Source: Bacteroidetes bacterium 4572_112
GTDB lineage: Bacteria; Bacteroidota; Bacteroidia; Bacteroidales; UBA1556
Direction: 5' to 3'
Assembly (NCBI GenBank): GCA_002254285.1
Contig: NIUZ01000055.1
Span: 1-15,148 of the forward strand
Length of the DNA stretch: 15,148 nucleotides
Part shown: one piece after another, positions 6,890 through 15,110 of the stretch
Position numbering within the stretch: the first letter of the stretch is position 1
How the letters are laid out: every line of letters begins with the position of its first letter
The notes under the pieces: generated by a model
Database searches by the model: none
What the model was told of the DNA's origin: nothing
What the model saw: the letters and a program-made list of their open reading frames with translations, nothing else
Position numbers and translations under genes: made by a program

Positions 6890-9193
6890 ATGCAAAAAAA
6901 CCACGAATTAGAATTAGCTTTTGACTTTGTACAATATACCAACCGCAATATTTTCCTTACGGGTAAGGCTGGTACTGGAAAAACAACTTTCTTGCGCTCG
7001 CTAAAGACAAAACTAAGCAAGCGTATGGTAGTGGTGGCCCCAACTGGAGTAGCCGCCATTAATGCTGGAGGAGTAACTATTCACTCATTTTTTCAACTTC
7101 CTTTTGGCCCTATTGTAACAGAGCGAGTGGCCGGCCATAAGATTGATAATCCTAATTTTAAAAAGAAATTTGCCAAGAAAAAGATCAATATTATAAAAAC
7201 CCTCGATCTACTTATTATTGATGAAATATCGATGGTAAGAGCCGATATGCTTGATGCAATTGACGAGGTGTTACGACGCTATAAAAACCGCCTGCTACCT
7301 TTTGGAGGTGTGCAATTATTAATGATTGGTGATTTGCAGCAGTTAGCTCCCGTGGTTAAAGACGATGAATGGCAACTTATGCGCCAGTATTATAATTCGA
7401 TGTATTTCTTCAATTCGCATGCAATTCGCGATAGCAATATGACTACCGTTGAGCTAAAACATATATACAGACAGAAGGACGATAAGTTTGTAAAAATACT
7501 TAACGAAGTACGAAACGACGAGCTGTCTGCCGAGAGTTACGATATATTGCACACAAGATATAAAGATAATTTCCGTCCCAAGGAAGAGGAAGGCTATATA
7601 ACCCTTACAACTCATAATCGCAATGCTGATGTGATAAATCAGGAGCGTATGAAGGAGATTAAAGGGAAACCTAGGAAATTTAAGGCCGAAGTTGATGGCT
7701 TATTTTCAGAAAGCTCATACCCTACTGAGTTTCATTTGGAGCTTAAACTTGGCGCCCAAGTGATGTATGTGAAAAACGATAGCAATCCCGAAAAGCGATA
7801 TTTCAATGGTAAAATAGGCAAAGTAATTTCCTTTGGCGATGGCGAAATTCTTATTGAAGCCGATGGCGAAGAGATACTAACTACCCCAGAAGTTTGGGAG
7901 AATATAAAATACGAAATTGACCCACAAACCAAGGAAATAAAGGAAGAAGTGATTGGCAAGTTTATACAATTCCCTCTGCGCTTGGCATGGGCAATCACAA
8001 TTCATAAAAGCCAAGGACTTACTTTCGATAAAGCTATAATAGATGCTGCGGCGGCATTTTCGCATGGGCAAACTTATGTTGCTTTCTCAAGATGTAGAAC
8101 ATTGGAAGGTATGGTGCTAAGCTCTAAAATATCAGAAAGTGCAATTATTTGCGATAGAGAGGTTACCGATTTTAATAAAACTGTGGAGGAAAATCAACCT
8201 ACTGACCAAGAGCTGGAAACAGCAAAAAACACCTATCAGCTAGAACTCATAAGCGAGATTTTTAATTATCAGGAAATGAGTTATACCATAGGTCGATTGA
8301 ACAGAGTTATTGGCGAGCATCTGAATGCAATATCAGGAAACATAAACGATACTGTAAATAATTTGCAGCGCAAAGCATTGCCAGAAATTTCGGGAATAGC
8401 AGTAAATTTCATGAAACAGGTGAATTATTTACTTTTACAGAATGCTGATATTGAGAATAATGAAGAGCTGCAAGAAAGAATAAAAAAAGCTGCTGATTAT
8501 TTTTATAATTATCACGAAAATATAATTCTAGCGGCATTAAAAGAAACCACTTACGATACTGATAGCAAAGCAACATCTAGCGGTATTGACGAAAACCTCG
8601 ACAAACTATCGGAAATACTGAATATAAAACAGAAAAGCTTAAAAATACTTATTCATGGTTTCAATATTGAAGCCTACCTAAGTGTTAGGGCTAAAAGTGC
8701 TCTCGACAATAATAAATCAGATGTAAAAAAAGCTAAGAAAGTAATTACCAAAGGTATAAGAACAAAATATAGCGACCTTTATGCTCTGCTTAAATTTTGG
8801 CGTTCAGAAGAGGCCGAAGCCGATGGCGTGGAGCTATATCAGATTGCTCCAAACAAAGTATTGGAAGGTATTGCCAATGATTTGCCTTGCACTAAGAAAC
8901 AGATGCTTGCTATATCAGGAATTGGGAAAGTGAAATTTGAGCAATATGGCGACGTATGGCTCGAAATGGTTGAGGAGTTTATTGAGGAATCGGGTTTGGA
9001 ACGCACTCCCGACTCTGCTGAGCTTGATATGGTTATTGAGAAAAAAAGTAAGAAAAACAGTAAATCAAGCGCTCGCAAGGAAAGAACTTGGGAAGTTACT
9101 TATCAACTTTATAAACGTGGTAGAACAATAGAGCAAATTGCCAACGAAAGAGGCTTTGTAGAATCTACCATAGAAGGGCATCAAATATATTGA
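6890..9193 (+). CDS. Pif1/RecD-like SF1B DNA helicase with HRDC and HTH_40 domains, C-terminally frameshifted
   Basis: This is a predicted 5'-3' DNA helicase. I prefer ATG 6890 (767 residues) over 6842 because the promoter box lies at 6858-6865 and the conserved domain starts just after. Numbered from 6890, there is a Walker A GKAGTGKTT (25-33), a Pif1-type APTGVAAINAGG motif following it, Walker B IIDE (109-112), motif III GDLQQL (147-152), the UvrD_C_2-type HKSQG (372-376) and motif VI VAFSRCRTLEG from 397. An HRDC domain (about 632-705, LLKFWR to GIGKVKFEQYG) follows, then the start of an HTH_40 domain (EQIANERGFVESTIEGH). The frame ends at TGA 9191-9193 inside that domain, while the family's continuation lies in the +1 frame to 9383. 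The helicase core is intact; only the C-terminal ~67 residues are lost. It may act in DNA repair or G-quadruplex unwinding, by analogy with Pif1. Confidence 0.88.
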   Translation: MQKNHELELAFDFVQYTNRNIFLTGKAGTGKTTFLRSLKTKLSKRMVVVAPTGVAAINAGGVTIHSFFQLPFGPIVTERVAGHKIDNPNFKKKFAKKKINIIKTLDLLIIDEISMVRADMLDAIDEVLRRYKNRLLPFGGVQLLMIGDLQQLAPVVKDDEWQLMRQYYNSMYFFNSHAIRDSNMTTVELKHIYRQKDDKFVKILNEVRNDELSAESYDILHTRYKDNFRPKEEEGYITLTTHNRNADVINQERMKEIKGKPRKFKAEVDGLFSESSYPTEFHLELKLGAQVMYVKNDSNPEKRYFNGKIGKVISFGDGEILIEADGEEILTTPEVWENIKYEIDPQTKEIKEEVIGKFIQFPLRLAWAITIHKSQGLTFDKAIIDAAAAFSHGQTYVAFSRCRTLEGMVLSSKISESAIICDREVTDFNKTVEENQPTDQELETAKNTYQLELISEIFNYQEMSYTIGRLNRVIGEHLNAISGNINDTVNNLQRKALPEISGIAVNFMKQVNYLLLQNADIENNEELQERIKKAADYFYNYHENIILAALKETTYDTDSKATSSGIDENLDKLSEILNIKQKSLKILIHGFNIEAYLSVRAKSALDNNKSDVKKAKKVITKGIRTKYSDLYALLKFWRSEEAEADGVELYQIAPNKVLEGIANDLPCTKKQMLAISGIGKVKFEQYGDVWLEMVEEFIEESGLERTPDSAELDMVIEKKSKKNSKSSARKERTWEVTYQLYKRGRTIEQIANERGFVESTIEGHQIY

Positions 9194-9383
9194 AAAAGGC
9201 GAAATTGATATTAAAGACTTTGTAAAAGATGATAAGATTAAGAAAATAATGAAATACTATAAGAAAAATCCTGAGGCAAATAGTACTGATGCTATTGCTG
9301 AGCTAGGCAGAGATTTTAACTATAGCAATATCAGAATGGTGAAGAGTTATATGAAGTATTTGGAAGAGGGGAATAAAGGGTAA
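9180..9383 (+). pseudogene. out-of-frame C-terminal tail of the helicase gene
   Basis: After codon GGG 9176-9178 the reading frame shifts by one base relative to the helicase. From 9180 it reads IKYIEKGEIDIKDFV and continues to TAA 9381-9383, 67 codons with coding character and no stop. IEGH followed by YIEKGEID is the expected HTH_40 progression, usually written H-L-x-x-Y-I. A loss of about five bases between two ATC triplets (CATCnnATCAAA to CATCAAA) would explain the junction, but a single-base insertion or a sequencing error fits as well. The segment has no plausible start of its own, so it is not a separate gene. Confidence 0.8.
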
Positions 9384-9384
9384 A

Positions 9385-9438
9385 AGGATAGAGGACCCCG
9401 ATAGGAATCGGGAGGAAAAAGGATAGAGGATAGAGGAT
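9385..9438 (+). repeat. REP-like hairpin element after the helicase stop
   Basis: AGGATAGAGG units flank the inverted repeat CCCGAT-AGGA-ATCGGG (9397-9412) and are followed by GGATAGAGGATAGAGGAT. Bases 9385-9423 match the reverse complement of 103-141 at 38 of 39 positions. The element begins 2 bases after the TAA at 9381-9383. It has the same orientation relative to its gene as the copy after rsmG. It may also serve as a transcription terminator or mRNA-stabilising hairpin; the T run expected of a classical terminator is missing. Confidence 0.85.
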
Positions 9439-9670
9439 ATTAATTAAAAATTGAGAATTAGGAATTAGGAATTAGGAGTTTAGAATTCGTCAAACTGAGT
9501 GATTTTTGGAATGCAATGGAAAAAATTGTACCGAAGGTTGAGGAATTAGGAATTTTAAGAAAGCCGTAGGCAAACGAAAAAACTTAACACCCTTAATATC
9601 TTAATGTTTCAATTATTTTGTAATCATTGATTTGCCAAACTTTATAATAAAAGATATAAGAGTTAAGGCC
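9439..9670. other. composite non-coding spacer between convergent genes
   Basis: No gene is seen here. It contains a short tandem GGAATTA run (about 9455-9478), a second AGGAATTAGGAATT patch at 9541-9554 and a TTAACACCCTTAATATC segment near 9585-9600. The last is loosely complementary to AAGATATAAGAGTTAAGG at 9651-9668. These look like overlapping remnants of dispersed intergenic repeats. I cannot identify a convincing terminator for the helicase or the UvrA-like gene. Confidence 0.5.
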
Positions 9671-9705
9671 ATTAACCATTAATAATTAAGCATTAACAAT
9701 TAACT
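9671..9705. repeat. TTAAT-rich low-complexity repeat overlapping the UvrA-like gene end
   Basis: On the minus strand this is a run of GTTAAT/TTAATG/TTAATTA units. It supplies the last codons (LIVNA) and the TAA stop (9686-9688) of the UvrA-like gene. Similar TTAA-rich tracts are common in Bacteroidota intergenic DNA. The original 3' end of the gene may therefore have been replaced by repeat sequence. Confidence 0.55.
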
Positions 9706-12700
9706 TACCGCCCAACTCACCAGCACCAGGTCCAAGTTCAATAATATGATCACAATTATCAAGAACAGTGCTATTATGCTCTACCATAATTATACTATGC
9801 CCTTGCGAAATTAACTTATCAAAAACACTAAACAAAGACTTTATATCTTTATAGCTCAAACCCTTACTAGGTTCATCCAATAAAAACAATATCTTTTCAT
9901 TTTTGCTATAAATAATATTTGTGGCCAATTTCAATCTTTGAATTTCTCCCAAAGACAATTGCTTAAGTTTTTGAGAAAGTGGTAAATATCCCAAGCCTAT
10001 TTTTTGCAATAACGATAATTTATCGGCAATATTCTTTTCATTGCGAAAGAAATCCAGAGCCGAATCTATATTCAAAGTCTGAACTTCGGCAATATTTTTT
10101 TCACAATACTTATATTGCAATACATCAGCATTGAAGCCGCTACCACCACATTCAGGACAAATTTCACTCACGTCACTTATAAAATCCATTTTTACATTCA
10201 ACTCACCACTACCTCCACAGCTATTACATTTCCCTTTTGCAAGATTAGAAAAATAATTCACCTTGCATCCATCAGCCTTAGCATTTATAGTATTTGCAAA
10301 AAGCTTTCTTATATTTTCTATTACTTTAAGATAAGCTGCCACATTCTGATTTGATGCACTTTCTACAAATTCTGAAGTAATATATTTACAGCTATCGAAA
10401 TGCTGTAGACCTGTTAAGGATTTACAATTTATAGCTCTGTTAGCGATTATAGATTTATAAATCACATCTCGCAATAATGATGTTTTTCCGCTGCCAGATA
10501 CACCTTTAATCCCTAATATAGAATTAAGAGGAAGCTCCACATCAATGTTTTTAAGATTATTTGCAAAAGCAGATTTTAATGAAATAGAAGAAGTTACAGA
10601 TTTTAATTTCTGTCTTTTAAATTTCTTCCTTTGTTCTTTGATTTCTTCTTTTGAAACTTTTTTTACATTTCCTCCACTTTGCCCTGCAGCAGGTCCAAAC
10701 TCAAATATATTATCAGCAGCATTAATAAACTCATCACTATGCTCTACTGCTATTACAGTATTGCCTTCCTCGCAAAGCTGCTTTATTTTTTTCAATACCT
10801 TCACTCTATTCTTAGGATGCAAAGCTCTGCTTGGTTCATCAAAAACATAGGTGATATCGGTCATTCGAGCACCAAGACTGCTCGCCAAACTAATACGCTG
10901 CATCTCACCTGCCGACAAAGTATTTAAATTACGATTTAGCTGTATATATCCTAAGTCTAAATCCATTAATATCTCAAACTTAGCAAGCAATTCCAAAATA
11001 ATATCTTTGGCTATAATATTCTTATTATCAGATAGATTATTTTGCCAGCCGACTAAAGTATTATGTGACTTAGCAATATCAAAACTTGTCAATTCAGATA
11101 TATTTAGTCCATTTATTTCATAAGATAAAGCCTTATTATTAAGTCGTTTGCCATGGCAAATCGAGCATTTTTCATACTTCATTATGCCAATAAATGCATC
11201 AACACGTTTATCTCCCTTTTTACGATTATATTCATCAAAAATAAGATTAGACAAGCCCTGCCAATATCCTTTAAAATTATGAACTCCAGCTTTGCCTTTT
11301 CTCTCAAATTTCCACTCTACATCCAACAGATGCTCATTATTACCAAATAACACCAAAGCCTTTACGTCCTCACTTTGTTCATTCCAAGCTTTATGAATAT
11401 CAATATCCAAAATTTCACCAAGACCTTTGCATTGTGAGCAAGCTCCCTCCTGCTTATTGAAGGAGAAAAATCCCGATTCCTTATCACATACTTCAGCATT
11501 TGCATTCTCCGATATGCGAGAAAATAAAAGGCGGTATAAATCGTAAACACCACTATAAGTACCAAGGGTTGAACGCATATTAGCTTTGCTCTTTTTATGC
11601 TCAAGGCTAATACAAGCATTCAGGTTTTCGAAAGAGTCGAATTTTGCTTCCGACTTATGATCCATTCGCGAACGAAGGTAGGTCGGGAAGGTTTCGAAAT
11701 AGGCATCACGCCCAGCTTTATATATTGTATCAAAAGCCATTGATGATTTCCCACTTCCTGAAACGCCCGTAAATACCGTCAATTCATTTTTTGGAATACA
11801 AATATCAACCGACTTTAGGTTATTAGTACTCACATTCTTAAATCGCAAATTCTTATCTTCAGAAAGTGCAATATTTTCTTTTCTAGCCACTATATTTAGC
11901 TCATTATTCAGAGCCTTTGCTGTAGCTGTATTTGCTTTCAAAAGTTCGGGCAGCTTACCTTCAAAAATAATATTACCACCATATTTACCACTAAACTCAC
12001 CAAGTTCAATAATATGGTTTGCACTACGAATTACATCCTCGTGATGCTCAATAATTATTACTGTATGTCCGTTTTTAACTAATTTAGATACTGCTTTTAG
12101 TAGTATTTCCACATCGTAGGAATGCAGCCCTGTGGTGGGTTCATCAAGAATATAAAGAGTTGACGATTTGGTGTTTTTCATCATTTCGGTGGCAAGTTTC
12201 ACTCGCTGAGCTTCACCTCCCGAAAGGCTTGTTGCTCGCTGACCCAAAGTGATATATCCCAAGCCCAATTCTTTCAATACACTAAGCATCTTATGAATCT
12301 GAGATTGATCCTTAAAAAACTCAACAGCATCTTCAACACTTAGGTCAAGCACCTCTTTTATATTTTTATTCTTATATTTTATGGCAAGAATATTTTCTTG
12401 AAAACGATTTCCATTACACTCTTCGCACTTAACTTCCACATTACCTATAAAGTGCATCCCCACAGAAATATATCCTGCCCCTTGACAAGCCTCGCATCTA
12501 CCTCCCTTGGTATTAAATGAGAAATGTGAACTCTTTAGTTCTGCCAATTTAGCTTTTGGGAGTTTTGCAAATAAAGCACGTACTTTGTCAAAAATCTTAG
12601 TATATGTTGCTGGATTAGAGCGTGGTGTTCTTCCTATTGCCTTTTGATCTATTGTAATAATCTGCTTTGGCAATTTAGAATTATTACTAATATATTTCTT

Positions 12701-14302
12701 GTCATCATTATTAAAATCATCAGCAAGGCAGTCCATCACTAATGATGATTTTCCACTTCCCGACACACCACAAACCACATTTAGGGCTTTATTAATAAAT
12801 GTGGCATTCACAGATTTCAGATTATGAATATCTGCATTTACTATTTCAATAATGCTATTACTTTCTTCTATTTTTGGAATATTTATTTTTCTATTATTAA
12901 AAATATATTCCTGGGTTTTACTATTTACAATCTTCTTTTTCAAAAAATCGTCAATACTACCTTCAAAAACAAGCTCTCCGCCATATTTACCAGCCAGTGG
13001 TCCAATTTCTATAATATAATCAGCAGCTTTTATCATCTCTGCCTCATGCTCAATCACGATAATAGTATTGCCCCTTCGCTTAAGGTTTTGCATAAGCTCT
13101 ATCAATGCATGCTGATCAGCAGCGTGCAAACCTACCGATGGCTCATCAAATATATAAAGCAAACCCGATAGCTCAGACTGAGCCATATTTGCAAGTCGTA
13201 TGCGCTGCAATTCGCCAGACGAAAGTGAGGATGCCTTGCGATGTATTTCCAAATATCCCAAACCCAAATCAATGAGCATTTTGCTCTGCCTAATTATTTG
13301 TTTCCTTAGGTTTTCGAAAGCCAAAGGATTAGTTTCTATTTTAAACTCCTTACTAAAGAAATTATGAATCTCCAAAATATCCATTCTGGAGAAGTCTGCC
13401 ATATTTTTGCCTTCAAAATAATGACTTAATGCTTCTGTATTCAAACGCGAACCTCCACAATAATTACACTGATGAGAGCTTACAAACCTGAGAATATTAT
13501 CATTTCTATCGCGCTTAAGAATTTCCTCCATTATGGGAATAATACCACGGTAATAACCTTCCTCACGAGGTTTTGCTGTTATTCCTGTCCACTTCATTCG
13601 CGACTCAAGGCTATGCTTTCCAAAGGGGATTTTTATTTTGTCACTTCCATAAAGAATAATATTTTTATTATCTTCACTAAGTTCATTCCACGGAATATCA
13701 ACATCAAAACCCTCAACATTACATACCTGATTAAGCACATCAATTGTAACTTGCGAATAAACAGTATAACCACTTGGCAAAGTTATTTTCAAAGCCCCTT
13801 GGCGAAGGCTTAAGTTTTCGTCTTTAATAATTAATTTATAGTCAACAAACTCTTGCATACCAACGCCTCGGCACTCCTTACAAGCACCATATGGAGTATT
13901 AAAAGAAAACAGTCTTCTTTGCTTTTTTAGAGGGAAAATATCCATATCAGATTGTGAAAATCTAGCCATCAAAAGACGTAGGTAATCATAAATACCACTC
14001 AAGATACCCACTGTTGAACTAGAGCTAAAAGAATTTGTTTTCTGACTTACAGCCACCACTGGCGAAAGCCCCGATATAGATTCAACATCAACCTGTGCAA
14101 ATGATTTTAGTAATCTACGAGATTCATTGCTCATGGACTCAACAAAAAGCCTTTGCGCCTCTTTATAAATAACATCATGAGCAAGGCTACTTTTACCAGA
14201 GCCACTCACCCCCGTTATAAGCGTAATTTTGCCTTTGGGAATATTTACATCTACTCCTTTGAGGTTATTTTCTTTGGCTTTTCGAATTTCTATGGAATGC
14301 AT
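9686..14302 (-). CDS. tandem UvrA-like ATPase with four ABC modules (UvrA2-type fusion)
   Basis: This 1538-residue protein is far longer than UvrA (~940) and holds two UvrA-like halves in tandem (about 1-800 and 816-1538). Walker A motifs GVSGSGK(S/T)S lie at 31-39, 512-520, 846-854 and 1267-1275. Signatures are LSSGELQR (360), LSGGEAQR (693), LSAGEMQR (1129) and LSLGEIQR (1449). Each Walker B ends in DEP. The H-loop histidines are H419, H753, H1188 and H1509. CxxC zinc pairs are at 141/144 with 279/282, 603/606 with 626/629, 955/958 with 1046/1049, and 1359/1362 with 1382/1385. Only about 104 residues separate Walker A from the first Cys pair in modules 1 and 3, so the ~110-residue UvrB-binding domain of true UvrA is absent, as in UvrA2/DrrC-type proteins. 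The C-terminal half has lost Q-loop glutamines. A basic linker (about 1214-1237) joins modules 3 and 4. It probably binds damaged or drug-bound DNA, in protection or resistance rather than classical excision. It lies 45 bases behind the YigZ-family gene, likely in one transcript. Confidence 0.9.
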   Translation of the reverse strand: MHSIEIRKAKENNLKGVDVNIPKGKITLITGVSGSGKSSLAHDVIYKEAQRLFVESMSNESRRLLKSFAQVDVESISGLSPVVAVSQKTNSFSSSSTVGILSGIYDYLRLLMARFSQSDMDIFPLKKQRRLFSFNTPYGACKECRGVGMQEFVDYKLIIKDENLSLRQGALKITLPSGYTVYSQVTIDVLNQVCNVEGFDVDIPWNELSEDNKNIILYGSDKIKIPFGKHSLESRMKWTGITAKPREEGYYRGIIPIMEEILKRDRNDNILRFVSSHQCNYCGGSRLNTEALSHYFEGKNMADFSRMDILEIHNFFSKEFKIETNPLAFENLRKQIIRQSKMLIDLGLGYLEIHRKASSLSSGELQRIRLANMAQSELSGLLYIFDEPSVGLHAADQHALIELMQNLKRRGNTIIVIEHEAEMIKAADYIIEIGPLAGKYGGELVFEGSIDDFLKKKIVNSKTQEYIFNNRKINIPKIEESNSIIEIVNADIHNLKSVNATFINKALNVVCGVSGSGKSSLVMDCLADDFNNDDKKYISNNSKLPKQIITIDQKAIGRTPRSNPATYTKIFDKVRALFAKLPKAKLAELKSSHFSFNTKGGRCEACQGAGYISVGMHFIGNVEVKCEECNGNRFQENILAIKYKNKNIKEVLDLSVEDAVEFFKDQSQIHKMLSVLKELGLGYITLGQRATSLSGGEAQRVKLATEMMKNTKSSTLYILDEPTTGLHSYDVEILLKAVSKLVKNGHTVIIIEHHEDVIRSANHIIELGEFSGKYGGNIIFEGKLPELLKANTATAKALNNELNIVARKENIALSEDKNLRFKNVSTNNLKSVDICIPKNELTVFTGVSGSGKSSMAFDTIYKAGRDAYFETFPTYLRSRMDHKSEAKFDSFENLNACISLEHKKSKANMRSTLGTYSGVYDLYRLLFSRISENANAEVCDKESGFFSFNKQEGACSQCKGLGEILDIDIHKAWNEQSEDVKALVLFGNNEHLLDVEWKFERKGKAGVHNFKGYWQGLSNLIFDEYNRKKGDKRVDAFIGIMKYEKCSICHGKRLNNKALSYEINGLNISELTSFDIAKSHNTLVGWQNNLSDNKNIIAKDIILELLAKFEILMDLDLGYIQLNRNLNTLSAGEMQRISLASSLGARMTDITYVFDEPSRALHPKNRVKVLKKIKQLCEEGNTVIAVEHSDEFINAADNIFEFGPAAGQSGGNVKKVSKEEIKEQRKKFKRQKLKSVTSSISLKSAFANNLKNIDVELPLNSILGIKGVSGSGKTSLLRDVIYKSIIANRAINCKSLTGLQHFDSCKYITSEFVESASNQNVAAYLKVIENIRKLFANTINAKADGCKVNYFSNLAKGKCNSCGGSGELNVKMDFISDVSEICPECGGSGFNADVLQYKYCEKNIAEVQTLNIDSALDFFRNEKNIADKLSLLQKIGLGYLPLSQKLKQLSLGEIQRLKLATNIIYSKNEKILFLLDEPSKGLSYKDIKSLFSVFDKLISQGHSIIMVEHNSTVLDNCDHIIELGPGAGELGGKLIVNA

Positions 14303-14347
14303 TGGTAATGGTTTCAGTATATTTATTTAGGGCAAAATTGGCATCAA

Positions 14348-14962
14348 CTATTCTTCACGAAGCAGCTTAGTTTTAAGCCCATAAATAGCTTTTAGTTTAT
14401 CAAAAATATTCTCTGATTCGCTTTTACGAACCGATATCTCAATATAACAACTAATTTCAAATTTGGTAACTAACTGTCTTACTGGCTCGTCTTTTATAAA
14501 TTTCATTGCAGCCTGCATCATAGGATATTCAAACTCAATACTATAAACATCATTCACTGTTTTGGCAACAATATCAGTATTAGCAATAGCTTCACGAGTA
14601 GCAGTTTTATAGGCATTTATCAAACCAGGGATACCGAGCTTTGTACCTCCAAAATATCGAATTACTACCACAAGTATATTTGTGAGATCATGAGAAAGTA
14701 GCTGTCCATGAATGGGCTTCCCTGCACTTCCCGAAGGCTCACCATCATCATTAATACGGTAGCGTTTTTTGTCAGCACCAAGAATATACGAATAGCAATG
14801 ATGGCGTGCATCATAATACTCCTTACGCAAGATATCCAATGCCTCCTTAACTTCCTCTTCGCTATATACAGGATAAGCTTTTGCAATAAACTTACTGCCC
14901 CTATCCTTAAAAAGAGATTCTGAAGGTGCTTTTATCTCGTGGTATAAATCGGTTTCTGACAT
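14348..14962 (-). CDS. YigZ/IMPACT (UPF0029) family protein
   Basis: This is a soluble protein of 204 residues, the usual length of the bacterial YigZ family. Signature motifs are DARHHCYSYILG (near residue 55), RINDDGEPSGSAGKPI and VVVIRYFGGTKLGIPGLINAY, followed by a C-terminal ferredoxin-like domain of about 65 residues. YigZ is related to eukaryotic IMPACT, a GCN2 translation-stress regulator, and to a YvyE-type fold. Its molecular role in bacteria is poorly defined, possibly nucleic-acid or translation-factor binding. I prefer the ATG at 14962 over the one at 14995: the MSETDLYHEI start aligns with the family, and a -7 box at 14993-15000 overlaps the longer start. The UvrA-like gene follows 45 bases downstream on the same strand. 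Confidence 0.9.
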   Translation of the reverse strand: MSETDLYHEIKAPSESLFKDRGSKFIAKAYPVYSEEEVKEALDILRKEYYDARHHCYSYILGADKKRYRINDDGEPSGSAGKPIHGQLLSHDLTNILVVVIRYFGGTKLGIPGLINAYKTATREAIANTDIVAKTVNDVYSIEFEYPMMQAAMKFIKDEPVRQLVTKFEISCYIEISVRKSESENIFDKLKAIYGLKTKLLREE

Positions 14963-14992
14963 AGTACTAATCTCAATAATTATTATGAAAGG

Positions 14993-15000
14993 CAAAGGTA
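14993..15000 (-). promoter_or_regulatory. -7 promoter element for the YigZ/UvrA-like pair
   Basis: On the minus strand this reads TACCTTTG, an exact TAnnTTTG match. It predicts a start near 14989 and a leader of about 27 bases to the ATG at 14962. It probably serves both yigZ-like and uvrA-like genes. A weaker one-mismatch element (CAATTTTG, 14333-14340) lies between the two genes and could add transcription of the second. Confidence 0.48.
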
Positions 15001-15110
15001 TTTAAAAATGCTTCTCTATATGATGAAGGATTATCCAATTTTTATAATAATACCAAATTAATACCAAAACACGCCATATAAATCGTTTATATTTCCCTAT
15101 TACTGCGTTA

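Noticed and set aside
10115..11350. Several 65-101-residue plus-strand frames
   Set aside because: These are shadows of modules 3 and 4 of the UvrA-like gene, with no coding pattern of their own.
12824..13813. Long plus-strand reading frames inside the UvrA-like gene
   Set aside because: They lie opposite conserved ABC-module codons, have low-complexity composition and lack domain motifs. They are antisense shadows.
9686..14302. Calling the gene uvrA of the excision-repair complex
   Set aside because: The UvrB-binding segment is absent, the protein has four ABC modules and two of them have lost key residues. A UvrA2-like role is more likely.
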